A stretch of 13,694 nucleotides of DNA, from assembly GCA_028681035.1 (NCBI GenBank), contig JAQUJJ010000098.1:1-13694 (forward strand), read 5' to 3'. Both the position numbers and the translations under genes were made by a program. Below the pieces are notes generated by a model. The model did no database searches, was not told the DNA's origin, and saw only the letters and a program-made list of their open reading frames with translations. This document shows, one piece after another, positions 10,801-13,694 of this stretch; positions within the stretch are counted from its first letter, which is position 1; each line of letters opens with the position of its first letter. Origin of the DNA: Candidatus Cloacimonadota bacterium. GTDB lineage: Bacteria > Cloacimonadota > Cloacimonadia > Cloacimonadales > Cloacimonadaceae.

Positions 10801-11461
10801 CACGATGCTCGAAGAGGATGCCAATCCCTTCCGATTTGTCGGTGGCTGGGGTGTTATAGATGAAGGCAATGGCTTGTCCTACATGAGAGCAAGGTATTAT
10901 GATCAGAGTTTCGGAAGGTTTATAAGTCAAGACCCTATATGGAATTCAAATCTTTATGAGTATTCTGCAAACGATCCTATAAACTTTTCCGATCCTAGTG
11001 GACTATTTCTAAGTGATATTAGTACGGAAAGGTTTATTAAACAGGGAATCCTTGCGGTTGCAAAGTATAGGAGTAACAGTACATCGCTGAGATCAGCTAA
11101 TTCTCTCTTAAAAGCCAATAAGCTTCTGGGTAAATTTGAAGATGCTATGGCAATTTATGTCCTTGCCTCAAAGGGATACTATAGTTATAAATCAAGATCT
11201 TTTGGGAGCAAGGGTAACAAGGCTGAGATAATAACCTCAGAAGTGAGTGCTCAAGCGATTAATGGGTTAATTGAGCTGTGTTTTCAGAGCCCTCTTGGCG
11301 TTAAAGGGTTACTGCAAGCAACTTTTTGGGTCAATAAATCTCTTGCCAGAACAAAAAGCGAAAAACAGTGGTTCATAATGTTTGAAAAAGAGTATATGGA
11401 AAATTACAACAAGTGGTTTAAAGAATATAGTGGCGATGAGATATTAAAGTTATTTAAATAA
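4814..11461 (+). CDS. Secreted Rhs/YD-repeat protein with adhesin-like N-terminus and unknown C-terminal tip
   Basis: The 2215-residue protein starts at an ATG five bases after AAAGGGGA (4802-4809), and residues 1-20 form a Sec signal peptide (hydrophobic ILLCCMLLMM, cleavage near FFA|YT). Visible domains by residue: a beta-rich N-terminal domain (21-149); two tandem copies of an Ig/FN3-like domain pair (150-358, 359-570); a beta-sandwich (about 609-700); a segment resembling short beta-repeats of the GDVFIIEP...W type (790-860); an FN3-like domain (863-968); a DUF5648-like region with EHFYCAE and SSHVYTTD motifs (970-1127); a DUF6531-like entry, GRGINPYNGNL (from 1143); a YD-repeat shell with a dozen or more repeats (to about 1990); and the RHS core YMRARYYDQSFGRFISQDP (2023 on) ending at DPSGL (2060-2064). 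The last 152 residues match no family I recognise. By analogy with Rhs and TcC proteins, the shell should encapsulate this tip and release it after cleavage near DPxGL. The signal peptide points to Sec export rather than T6SS loading. It could also serve only as a surface adhesin. Confidence 0.93.
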   Translation: MTKCILLCCMLLMMITSFFAYTIEGSYNWGAVVPIGGSQTLHVSISGAPSNAIITKVEAKFSYIAYGVVQNYVSARFNRGSDPGDSGGLSLVNQGNLPSGNPGTYGYISYTNWNGQAANSSYFFRFKTASGSPYGPTINSVSVKITYIIPPNLSSPSNYSIYNRNNTSSILLSWSGVSGATEYWVNVFPAGASGSPVFNQSVGNNTSASISCSSWSPNIYIWQVRAGTTGVWTSYSSPAREFIVDLPANAPSLTSPSSGYTCSINDVVSFSWNSVPSAARYAFKINTSGGVQERIIDPATSPVTETMSTAFYTTGAHTWSVRAIKQTPSGYNSTTYENTMGWGQWTSRSFTINPALPPPPTLNSPSNYSIYNRFNTSSITFSWSPVSGATNYWLYIFPSGASGSPVYNQSVGSATSISTPCTSWSPNIYIWQVRAGNAAGWGSYSSDRQFVVDVPPSAPSLTSPANGASVSLNSAISFQWNASSDSPVNRYNVRIVAGTDLNATPLFNQEPTSLSQSVSTSGWSPGTYTWGVRAIKTTPNSSNYPQLTYEQTISWGGYNTRTFIISTSGVGVIQSLSCTATRSNPSTIFALPSSTEYGGLEPYESEKNFKASFKIQNNGSTSITFDDVGVYVTGGNSTNFRITLGTPMTLAAGQVSSLFDKRGYLMDNQLTGGSTTSYTGQIQINIGTEWFNVSGTGSQCSFSVAPRPAIDIGMLVKRPRNISTTNPDAAAVYKTQYGRKWQGTATAFNNLFPTWGSEIYVYPIAVVNALANPSTPTHDNTIPVIAGRNLLYKKISTGDVFIIEPEPNTTTPLKSRWFVNQEAFASYGYGAGVLAQESIALSNSQVDWLLTQYLRGTDISLFGLLEPSEGESIALYDIYFEWGDVGADYYELLVDNNQGFGSPEVSTDRSYVFDYLTETSYTLTTTNGLWLSQGFYYWKVIAHFSDGSTMTSSVGTFIYDPIELPTPIWVPLYRSYIYIPPGQPNGPTQEHFYCAEVPGNFHLQYALEHGYSFEKVEGFVSLYPFETTHNLKGVYRLFNETESSHVYTTDGVQRDALLALGTNWKYEGITGFTTDSPNNVPFYHVKLINTAQPSLTDYFYTTSEIEKNRAVANGYTNMGIMCYLSLDGDGSTEASPITQPTAGRGINPYNGNLAEYSKDVFSIPGGKMSLDFSFSYNSYSTKLTAPINPVGSGWNHNYNSYIYITPTRLFVFWPDGKIHVYNSSSPYGALTPGVYDTMQRINASQYRITKKDQTTLTFNVLAGYSTVASLSSIQDRNNNSLSMVYDANDRLSYVTDRFGRRLQFYYYPDTGKKHLVHHVADTASGRSVYFNYDNHYNLVSFQDAKGYSTQYTYEDTRPYAHLLTSIAYPNGNVVSCLYDSSQRITNQTVGSTGQSLVVSGYSSPTSRTVSDGGITSQYSYYQGVYAKIQQLSTPDVAAGFQYSDTNNPTLPTTITDGSGNTTSMTYDSKGNVLTITKPGGISHQYTYNTINDITQYRDPLNHYSYFGYTSGNLTSVQTPRGTTSYQYGSYGKLTQTTSPIGQQTTFSYDSYDNIASVTQPLGLTTSYSYDAISRVTSTTNPMSQTTTHQYDANDNLTSFTEFGDVTSYTYDQNDNLISVSKNGQTTSMQYNNMELMSQISNPIGNISSLYYNPNGTLQSIQKPVGSISYSYNSDGTVSAVNSQDAWANYTYNGNRKVTNISDNNGSISFGYDTNNRVTSINSNYGFAGNVSYSYDAADNIASMTFGGHTVQYTYWDDNLLRTVRDWNNRVTTFTYRADGSLSSIQYPNGIVCSNGYDTAGRLTSLSNSGSSSINSYSYTLNALGFHTSVIQTEPLEPFPMPATNLNCTYDNANRIITAGNSTFTHNGNGCMTSRSEPQTNYSWDTLDRLLSISGSSSISYTYDALGNRRSRTENSVTTRYVLDLNSSMTNVLIETDASGNPANYYVYANGMLISRIKPNGDTRYYHYDSRGSTIAMTNQTQQITHKYSYNPYGRVITMLEEDANPFRFVGGWGVIDEGNGLSYMRARYYDQSFGRFISQDPIWNSNLYEYSANDPINFSDPSGLFLSDISTERFIKQGILAVAKYRSNSTSLRSANSLLKANKLLGKFEDAMAIYVLASKGYYSYKSRSFGSKGNKAEIITSEVSAQAINGLIELCFQSPLGVKGLLQATFWVNKSLARTKSEKQWFIMFEKEYMENYNKWFKEYSGDEILKLFK
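5261..6514 (+). repeat. Tandem duplication of an Ig/FN3-like domain pair (period about 627 bp)
   Basis: Residues 150-358 and 359-570 of the Rhs protein are two copies of the same two-domain unit. Copy 1 starts PPNLSSPSNYSIYNRNNTSS and copy 2 PPTLNSPSNYSIYNRFNTSS. Both share SWSPNIYIWQVRAG, an APSLTSP linker into the second domain, and a TWxVRAIKTTP...TYExTxxWGxxxxRxF end. First domains are much more alike between copies than second domains are. At DNA level the first domains also match in long stretches, so the duplication is moderately recent. Confidence 0.85.
7721..8195 (+). other. DUF5648-like domain in the Rhs protein
   Basis: Residues 970-1127 carry repeated blocks of the form LYRxY...EHFYCAEV...ALEHGYSFEKVEGFV, then YRLFNETESSHVYTTD...LGTNWKYEGITGF, then FYHVKLI...DYFYTTSEIEKNRAVANGYTNMGI. 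This three-blade pattern of aromatic strand, H-(F/V)-Y-T-T-x-x-E and Gly/Phe strand is what I associate with DUF5648, a domain seen in secreted and cell-wall-associated proteins with a presumed binding role. The family name comes from recall, not from a search. Confidence 0.6.
10880..11002 (+). other. RHS repeat-associated core with DPxG cleavage-site motif
   Basis: Residues 2023-2063 read YMRARYYDQSFGRFISQDP, then NLYEYSANDPINFSDPSG, the canonical conserved end of Rhs/WapA/TcC shells. Upstream, GDTRYYHYDSRGST and NPFRFVGGWGVIDEGNGLSY are also standard core blocks. In characterised Rhs proteins an aspartyl-protease-like activity releases the variable domain just after this motif, and the aspartates of NDP and SDPSG are retained here. 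Sequence after residue 2063 is the variable part. Confidence 0.92.
11003..11458 (+). other. Variable C-terminal tip domain of the Rhs protein, family unknown
   Basis: The 152 residues after DPSG (2064-2215) have a composition unlike the shell. The shell is Tyr/Ser/Thr/Asn-rich beta repeat; this tail is Lys/Leu/Ala-rich and mostly helical by eye. Segments include an amphipathic helix (SLLKANKLLGKFEDAMAI), a Ser/Gly/Lys loop (YSYKSRSFGSKGNKAE), a hydrophobic stretch (INGLIELCFQSPLGVKGLLQ, then ATFWV), and a charged aromatic end (FEKEYMENYNKWFKEY). It contains no histidine, which argues against HNH, His-Me-finger and many RNase toxin folds. Membrane-active or nucleotide-modifying chemistry stays possible. 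It may also be an inactive tip. Confidence 0.6.
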
Positions 11462-11471
11462 TGGAGGACAA

Positions 11472-11981
11472 ATGAAAAATAGCATACTACTGACATCAAT
11501 AATAGGGATATTGTCTGTTTCAGTATCCTTGCAGTCAATCACTACTCAAATAGCATATACATCAAGAAACCAGATTTCTTCAATCCAGTATTCCAATGGG
11601 TATACAGTCTCATATTCATACGACTCAAATGGTAACTTAACAAATCAAGTTATCACCCAACCCAATGTATCACCGTTATCTCCAGCGCAATTCAACATTA
11701 CAAGTTTTGGAGACATTAAAACTCTAAGTTGGGAACCTGTAACCAATAATGTTAATGGAACACCAATTATAGTCCCCCTGTATGTGATTGAAGCAAGCAA
11801 CAATCCTGCAACAGGTTTCACCCTGATTGGTACGACCAACCAGACACAATATACCGTATCCTCATATCATTATCAACAGAGGTTCTACCGTGTAAGAGCT
11901 GTAGTCAATTATCAAAGAGACGATGTCCAGCCAGCAGTACAGATAGACACAATTACCTCTGAGACCAATATTAAAGAGTAA
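11472..11981 (+). CDS. Small secreted protein with a YD repeat and an FN3-like domain
   Basis: 169 residues. The ATG follows a strong GGAGG (11463-11467) and lies 10 bases after the Rhs stop. Residues 1-20 form a signal peptide (basic MKN, then ILLTSIIGILSVSVSL). Residues 28-58 hold one YD-type unit, SSIQYSNGYTVSYSYDSNGN. It closely resembles the SSIQYPNG...YDTAGRLTSL repeat in the Rhs shell. Residues 65-155 form an FN3-like domain with an LSWEPVTNNVNG...YVIEASNNPATGFTLIGTT pattern, common in secreted proteins of this lineage. There is no catalytic motif. It could be a remnant of a longer YD protein or a companion that binds the Rhs shell. A cytosolic immunity role is unlikely because of the signal peptide. 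Confidence 0.85.
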   Translation: MKNSILLTSIIGILSVSVSLQSITTQIAYTSRNQISSIQYSNGYTVSYSYDSNGNLTNQVITQPNVSPLSPAQFNITSFGDIKTLSWEPVTNNVNGTPIIVPLYVIEASNNPATGFTLIGTTNQTQYTVSSYHYQQRFYRVRAVVNYQRDDVQPAVQIDTITSETNIKE

Positions 11982-11985
11982 ACAG

Positions 11986-12516
11986 ATGATCATCAAGTCT
12001 TTCAAGAGATACACAACGTTCTTAGTGGCCTTGATAATGCTCCTTACCTTATCTTGCTCAGATGGGCCTACTCAGGTTACGGTCAGGGATGATAATCAGG
12101 ATCAGGTGGCTCATTTATCGCCAGATCCAAATATTCTGGGTAACACTGAGATGTTCTTTATCCCTGAAACCATTCAAGGTTCTGCAATATGGATCATCAA
12201 TGGACCCGGAGCAAACGTTGGCGTTGACATTAGAGATAAGTCTAATAGCGCATTCATATATTATGCCGACAGCTACATCGGTTCGGGGTCAAATTCCGCC
12301 CAAACAGGCACACAAATACCCTGGAACAGGTGGATGAGAGTTAGGTTGGTGGTCTATAAATCTGGTCTATCAGGTATAATTGTCAGTTTCATTCAATCTC
12401 TCGGTTTGGATTTCTTCGATAGCCTTGAAAAATACATGATAGAGCAGGTTTACGAGAATGATGTGTTTCTGAGCTCTGGTGGAATATACAAAACAAAACC
12501 AGTAAAACACAGATGA
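11986..12516 (+). CDS. Probable lipoprotein of unknown function
   Basis: 176 residues, starting 4 bases after the preceding stop, with only a weak AAAGAG (11973-11978) as ribosome site, so translation may be coupled. The N-terminus is basic (MIIKSFKRY), then hydrophobic (TTFLVALIMLLTLS), then Cys24. This reads as a type II signal with an imperfect lipobox, TLSC, which has Thr rather than Leu at -3. The mature part begins acidic and polar (DGPTQVTVRDDNQDQ). A beta-rich region follows (MFFIPETIQGSAIWIINGPG...VGVDIRDKSNSAFIYYADSY), then an amphipathic stretch (IIVSFIQSLGLDFFDSLEKY), and a basic end KTKPVKHR. I do not recognise the family. Its position suggests a membrane-anchored partner of the secreted proteins upstream; this is inference. 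Confidence 0.8.
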   Translation: MIIKSFKRYTTFLVALIMLLTLSCSDGPTQVTVRDDNQDQVAHLSPDPNILGNTEMFFIPETIQGSAIWIINGPGANVGVDIRDKSNSAFIYYADSYIGSGSNSAQTGTQIPWNRWMRVRLVVYKSGLSGIIVSFIQSLGLDFFDSLEKYMIEQVYENDVFLSSGGIYKTKPVKHR

Positions 12517-12519
12517 GGT
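12514..12519 (+). promoter_or_regulatory. Ribosome-binding site overlapping the lipoprotein stop codon
   Basis: The TGA stop of the lipoprotein gene is part of TGAGGT, which lies seven A residues before the ATG at 12527. This fixes the start of the 72-residue gene and suggests translational coupling. Confidence 0.65.
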
Positions 12520-12526
12520 AAAAAAA

Positions 12527-12745
12527 ATGGTTACTGTCCAAGTGTACTCAAAATCTTCCGGAAAGCCAGTAAGTGGAAGGAGGGTGTATATCTCTTTTTC
12601 CGGCTTGCGTGGTGGATTGGAAGGATATACAGATAGTAATGGTGATGCTCATTTTAACGCAGACCCGGGTTCAGGGGAAGTGTTTGTAAGTGGTTCCAAG
12701 GTTCATCAAGGTTATTTAAGCGGCAGAGTAGTCGTATACACATAA
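12527..12745 (+). CDS. Transthyretin-like / carboxypeptidase-regulatory-like mini protein
   Basis: 72 residues with no signal peptide and no membrane segment. The sequence reads as one small prealbumin-like beta-sandwich: VTVQVYSKSSGKPVSGRRV (residues 2-20), strand YISFSG (21-26), a turn YTDSNGDAHF (34-43), then GSGEVFVSG and a final HQGYLSGRVVVY (60-71). GKPVSGxxV and YTDSNGxAxF are hallmarks of carboxypeptidase-regulatory-like and transthyretin-like repeats, normally found as domains within secreted proteins. Here the domain stands alone and is apparently cytosolic. It follows an SD that overlaps the previous stop and precedes the next gene by 11 bases. A binding or chaperone role is possible; none is demonstrated by the sequence. 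Confidence 0.8.
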   Translation: MVTVQVYSKSSGKPVSGRRVYISFSGLRGGLEGYTDSNGDAHFNADPGSGEVFVSGSKVHQGYLSGRVVVYT

Positions 12746-12750
12746 AGGAG
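12745..12750 (+). promoter_or_regulatory. Ribosome-binding site overlapping the mini-protein stop codon
   Basis: AAGGAG starts on the last base of the TAA at 12743-12745 and sits six bases before the ATG at 12757. The strong SD supports this start and a tight link between the two small genes. Confidence 0.7.
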
Positions 12751-12756
12751 AAAGGT

Positions 12757-13095
12757 ATGATCTTAAAGATTGTGCGTGACCAGTCAAAAGCCCTGTTGGG
12801 TGGAATCAACTTCGAACTCAAGGCACAGGTTGAGCTAACTTCTGAAGAGGCTGAGTTAATTAAAAAGTACAAAGCCCACAAGGAAGTGCTGCTCTCAAAA
12901 GAAGTAAGCTTGCTTGGCAACAAATTCAACATTGATATCAAAATTGCTGATTTGGTAGATGGACAAGCCTTCAAATGCAAAGACATTGCTCAAATTTTAG
13001 AAACTGAAGATAATGTTAAAGAAGCATGTAAATCAATGAAGAACTATATCATGGTTATGAAATCATTCGGAGGGCAAGAAACATACGAATTCTAG
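12757..13095 (+). CDS. Conserved-looking small soluble protein of unknown function
   Basis: 112 residues, preceded by a strong AAGGAG. There is no signal peptide or membrane helix, so it is probably cytosolic. The layout looks alpha/beta: strand MILKIVRDQ, a Gly-Gly turn (15-16), strand INFELKAQVEL (17-27), a charged helix TSEEAELIKKYKAHKEVLL (28-46), strands VSLLGNKFNIDIKIADLVDG, then a segment FKCKDIAQILETEDNVKEA with Cys74 and Cys92 outside any clear metal motif, and a C-terminal helix SMKNYIMVMKSF. I do not recognise the family. It is the last gene of the co-directional run. It lies four genes after the Rhs tip, so it is a possible but unproven immunity or accessory protein. Confidence 0.8.
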   Translation: MILKIVRDQSKALLGGINFELKAQVELTSEEAELIKKYKAHKEVLLSKEVSLLGNKFNIDIKIADLVDGQAFKCKDIAQILETEDNVKEACKSMKNYIMVMKSFGGQETYEF

Positions 13096-13232
13096 TTGAT
13101 CTCATACTAAAGCAATAAGAGCTAATTCTACTTGAGTTAACCATATCTTGTGGTTGGTGGGTTGTAAACACAACTCTGATGAGCGAGGTGAGAACACTGC
13201 AAGTTTGGAATACACTGTGTAGTATGCTCTAA
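13096..13232. other. Convergent intergenic region without a clear terminator
   Basis: These 137 bases separate the plus-strand operon from the minus-strand HTH ORF. Visible structures are a small GTTGT-AAAC-ACAAC hairpin (13161-13174) without a T run, and an 11-base palindrome TACACTGTGTA (13211-13221). Neither is convincing as a terminator or operator. No RNA gene is recognised. Confidence 0.5.
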
Positions 13233-13628
13233 CTAACCAAGTAATCTATAGCACCCAATCCTATTCAAACTCCTCAGTTGCCCTAATATACCTTTCTGGA
13301 CTCTTCTGCCGATTTTGGGCACGTTTTGGCGGGAAATAACCACGTATATGAAGCCTCTCAGGTCTATGACTTCAATCGATGCCAGTGCTTCCAGATAAAT
13401 ATAAACCCACTGCCTAGACTTGCCTATGACTTGAGCAATATCTCGGATAGACTTGTATCTGCCTTGTTCCAGGATGTCCAAGAGATTGTGAGCATCTGCT
13501 ATGCTGAATGTCCATCCCTTGTAATGCTGATAACCGATCCTGGCTTGGTAGCGGTTTGCTCTGACGTATGTCAATGGAATTTTAAAGTGCACCACTTTTG
13601 GAAGTTTAAACTGCACCACTATTTTCAA
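13233..13628 (-). CDS. Helix-turn-helix protein fragment, probably 5'-truncated by an insertion sequence
   Basis: The open frame on the minus strand runs from a TTG at 13628 to a TAG at 13233 (131 codons). Residues 59-80, KSIRDIAQVIGKSRQWVYIY, form a clear helix-turn-helix, preceded by LLDILEQGRY. The block resembles the C-terminal DNA-binding part of serine-recombinase-like or small regulator proteins (recalled resemblance, not searched). Codons 1-20 are read entirely through the IS-like terminal repeats to the right of 13568, and no ATG occurs in frame between there and the HTH. The true gene therefore probably started further upstream and was cut, or starts at an internal TTG near residue 50. 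The C-terminal 45 residues are basic (GRRVQKGILGQLRSLNR). It lies convergent to the Rhs operon and is probably unrelated to it. Confidence 0.5.
   Translation of the reverse strand: MKIVVQFKLPKVVHFKIPLTYVRANRYQARIGYQHYKGWTFSIADAHNLLDILEQGRYKSIRDIAQVIGKSRQWVYIYLEALASIEVIDLRGFIYVVISRQNVPKIGRRVQKGILGQLRSLNRIGCYRLLG
13581..13620. repeat. Two 24-bp-spaced direct repeats at the IS end
   Basis: TTTAAAGTGCACCACT (13581-13596) and TTTAAACTGCACCACT (13605-13620) match at 15 of 16 positions. The flanks also agree (TTTTGG against ATTTTC). A third, weaker TTTAAAG starts at 13631. Such repeats are probable transposase-binding sites. Confidence 0.7.
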
Positions 13629-13633
13629 CCTTT

Positions 13634-13688
13634 AAAGTTCTCTGACGGTGCTTTGGAGCGTAGCGGAAAAGCGCCGTCAGAAAACTTT
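13634..13688. terminator. Long imperfect inverted repeat, possible bidirectional terminator
   Basis: Arms 13634-13654 and 13668-13688 pair over 21 positions with one mismatch (13640 with 13682) and one G-T wobble (13649 with 13673). They enclose a 13-base loop, GGAGCGTAGCGGA. The GC-rich core, CTGACGGTGC, is flanked by A/T-rich arms ending in CTTTT on both strands, so the hairpin could terminate transcription in either direction. It lies just inside the proposed IS end, where it could stop read-through from the transposition genes. It could also be a foldback sequence with another role. Confidence 0.5.
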
Positions 13689-13694
13689 TCACTC

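Larger units (their letters stand above)
13569..13694. mobile_element. Terminal segment of an IS21-like insertion sequence (partial)
   Basis: The sequence from TGTCAATGGAATTTTAAAG at 13569 runs to the window edge. It begins with TG and carries two closely spaced direct repeats built on TTTAAAnTGCACCACT. Multiple short internal repeats just inside a TG...-type terminus are characteristic of IS21-family ends. The istA/istB genes and the other end are not in the window, so orientation is unknown. The inverted repeat at 13634-13688 lies inside the element. The boundary at 13569 is inferred, and no target duplication can be checked. Confidence 0.5.

Noticed and set aside
12062..12337. Alternative plus-strand frame of 91 codons within the lipoprotein gene
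   Set aside because: It overlaps the lipoprotein frame, which has a signal sequence and fits the operon spacing. The alternative has no SD and no domain-like pattern.
12654..12986. Minus-strand 110-codon ORF across the two small genes
   Set aside because: It spans the junction of two genes with strong SDs on the plus strand. Its translation is Leu/Ser-rich with no recognisable pattern.
13161..13174. GTTGT-AAAC-ACAAC hairpin as the operon terminator
   Set aside because: The stem is only 5 bp, AT-rich, and has no T run after it.
13176..13196. CTGATGAG followed by GAGAAC, resembling a hammerhead ribozyme core
   Set aside because: The bases between do not form stem II, the GAAA box is not intact and no flanking stems I or III pair, so this is a chance match.
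13211..13221. Palindrome TACACTGTGTA as an operator
   Set aside because: It is short and isolated, with no promoter elements nearby. It is compatible with chance.

Overview
The window looks like accessory DNA from a Gram-negative bacterium of the Cloacimonadota or a related Fibrobacterota-Chlorobi-Bacteroidota-group lineage. This placement is an inference. It rests on AT-leaning sequence, a C-terminal sorting domain with the YPNPFNPET signature, and large secreted proteins built from Ig/FN3/PKD/cadherin-like domains. No rRNA, tRNA, CRISPR array or housekeeping gene is present to confirm it.

Layout. Positions 1-4788 hold the 3' part of a very large multidomain surface protein whose start lies outside the window. 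It consists of repeating Ig-like modules, a PKD domain, cadherin-like modules and a type IX-like C-terminal sorting domain. Positions 4814-11461 hold a complete 2215-residue Rhs/YD-repeat protein. It has a Sec signal peptide, a duplicated pair of Ig/FN3-like domains, a DUF5648-like segment, a YD-repeat shell, an RHS core ending in DPSGL, and a 152-residue C-terminal tail of unknown family. Four small genes follow on the same strand with gaps of 4-11 bases: a secreted mini YD-repeat/FN3 protein (11472-11981), a probable lipoprotein (11986-12516), a 72-residue transthyretin-like protein (12527-12745) and an unrecognised 112-residue soluble protein (12757-13095). The gap between the two giant genes is also only 25 bases. 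All six genes are therefore compatible with one transcription unit. No promoter or terminator is visible between them.

Positions 13096-13232 are a short intergenic region. A minus-strand helix-turn-helix ORF (13233-13628) then runs into what looks like the end of an IS21-like element beginning at 13569. That end carries two 24-bp-spaced copies of a TTTAAAnTGCACCACT repeat, followed by a long near-perfect inverted repeat (13634-13688).

Working model (inference). The first protein is a surface adhesin exported by a T9SS-like route. The second is a Sec-exported, YD-shell polymorphic-toxin-like protein with sugar- or surface-binding modules in front and a candidate novel effector tip. The small genes downstream are the candidates for immunity, chaperone or accessory functions. 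The tip and the two small cytosolic genes (12527-13095) are the least explained and most interesting parts.
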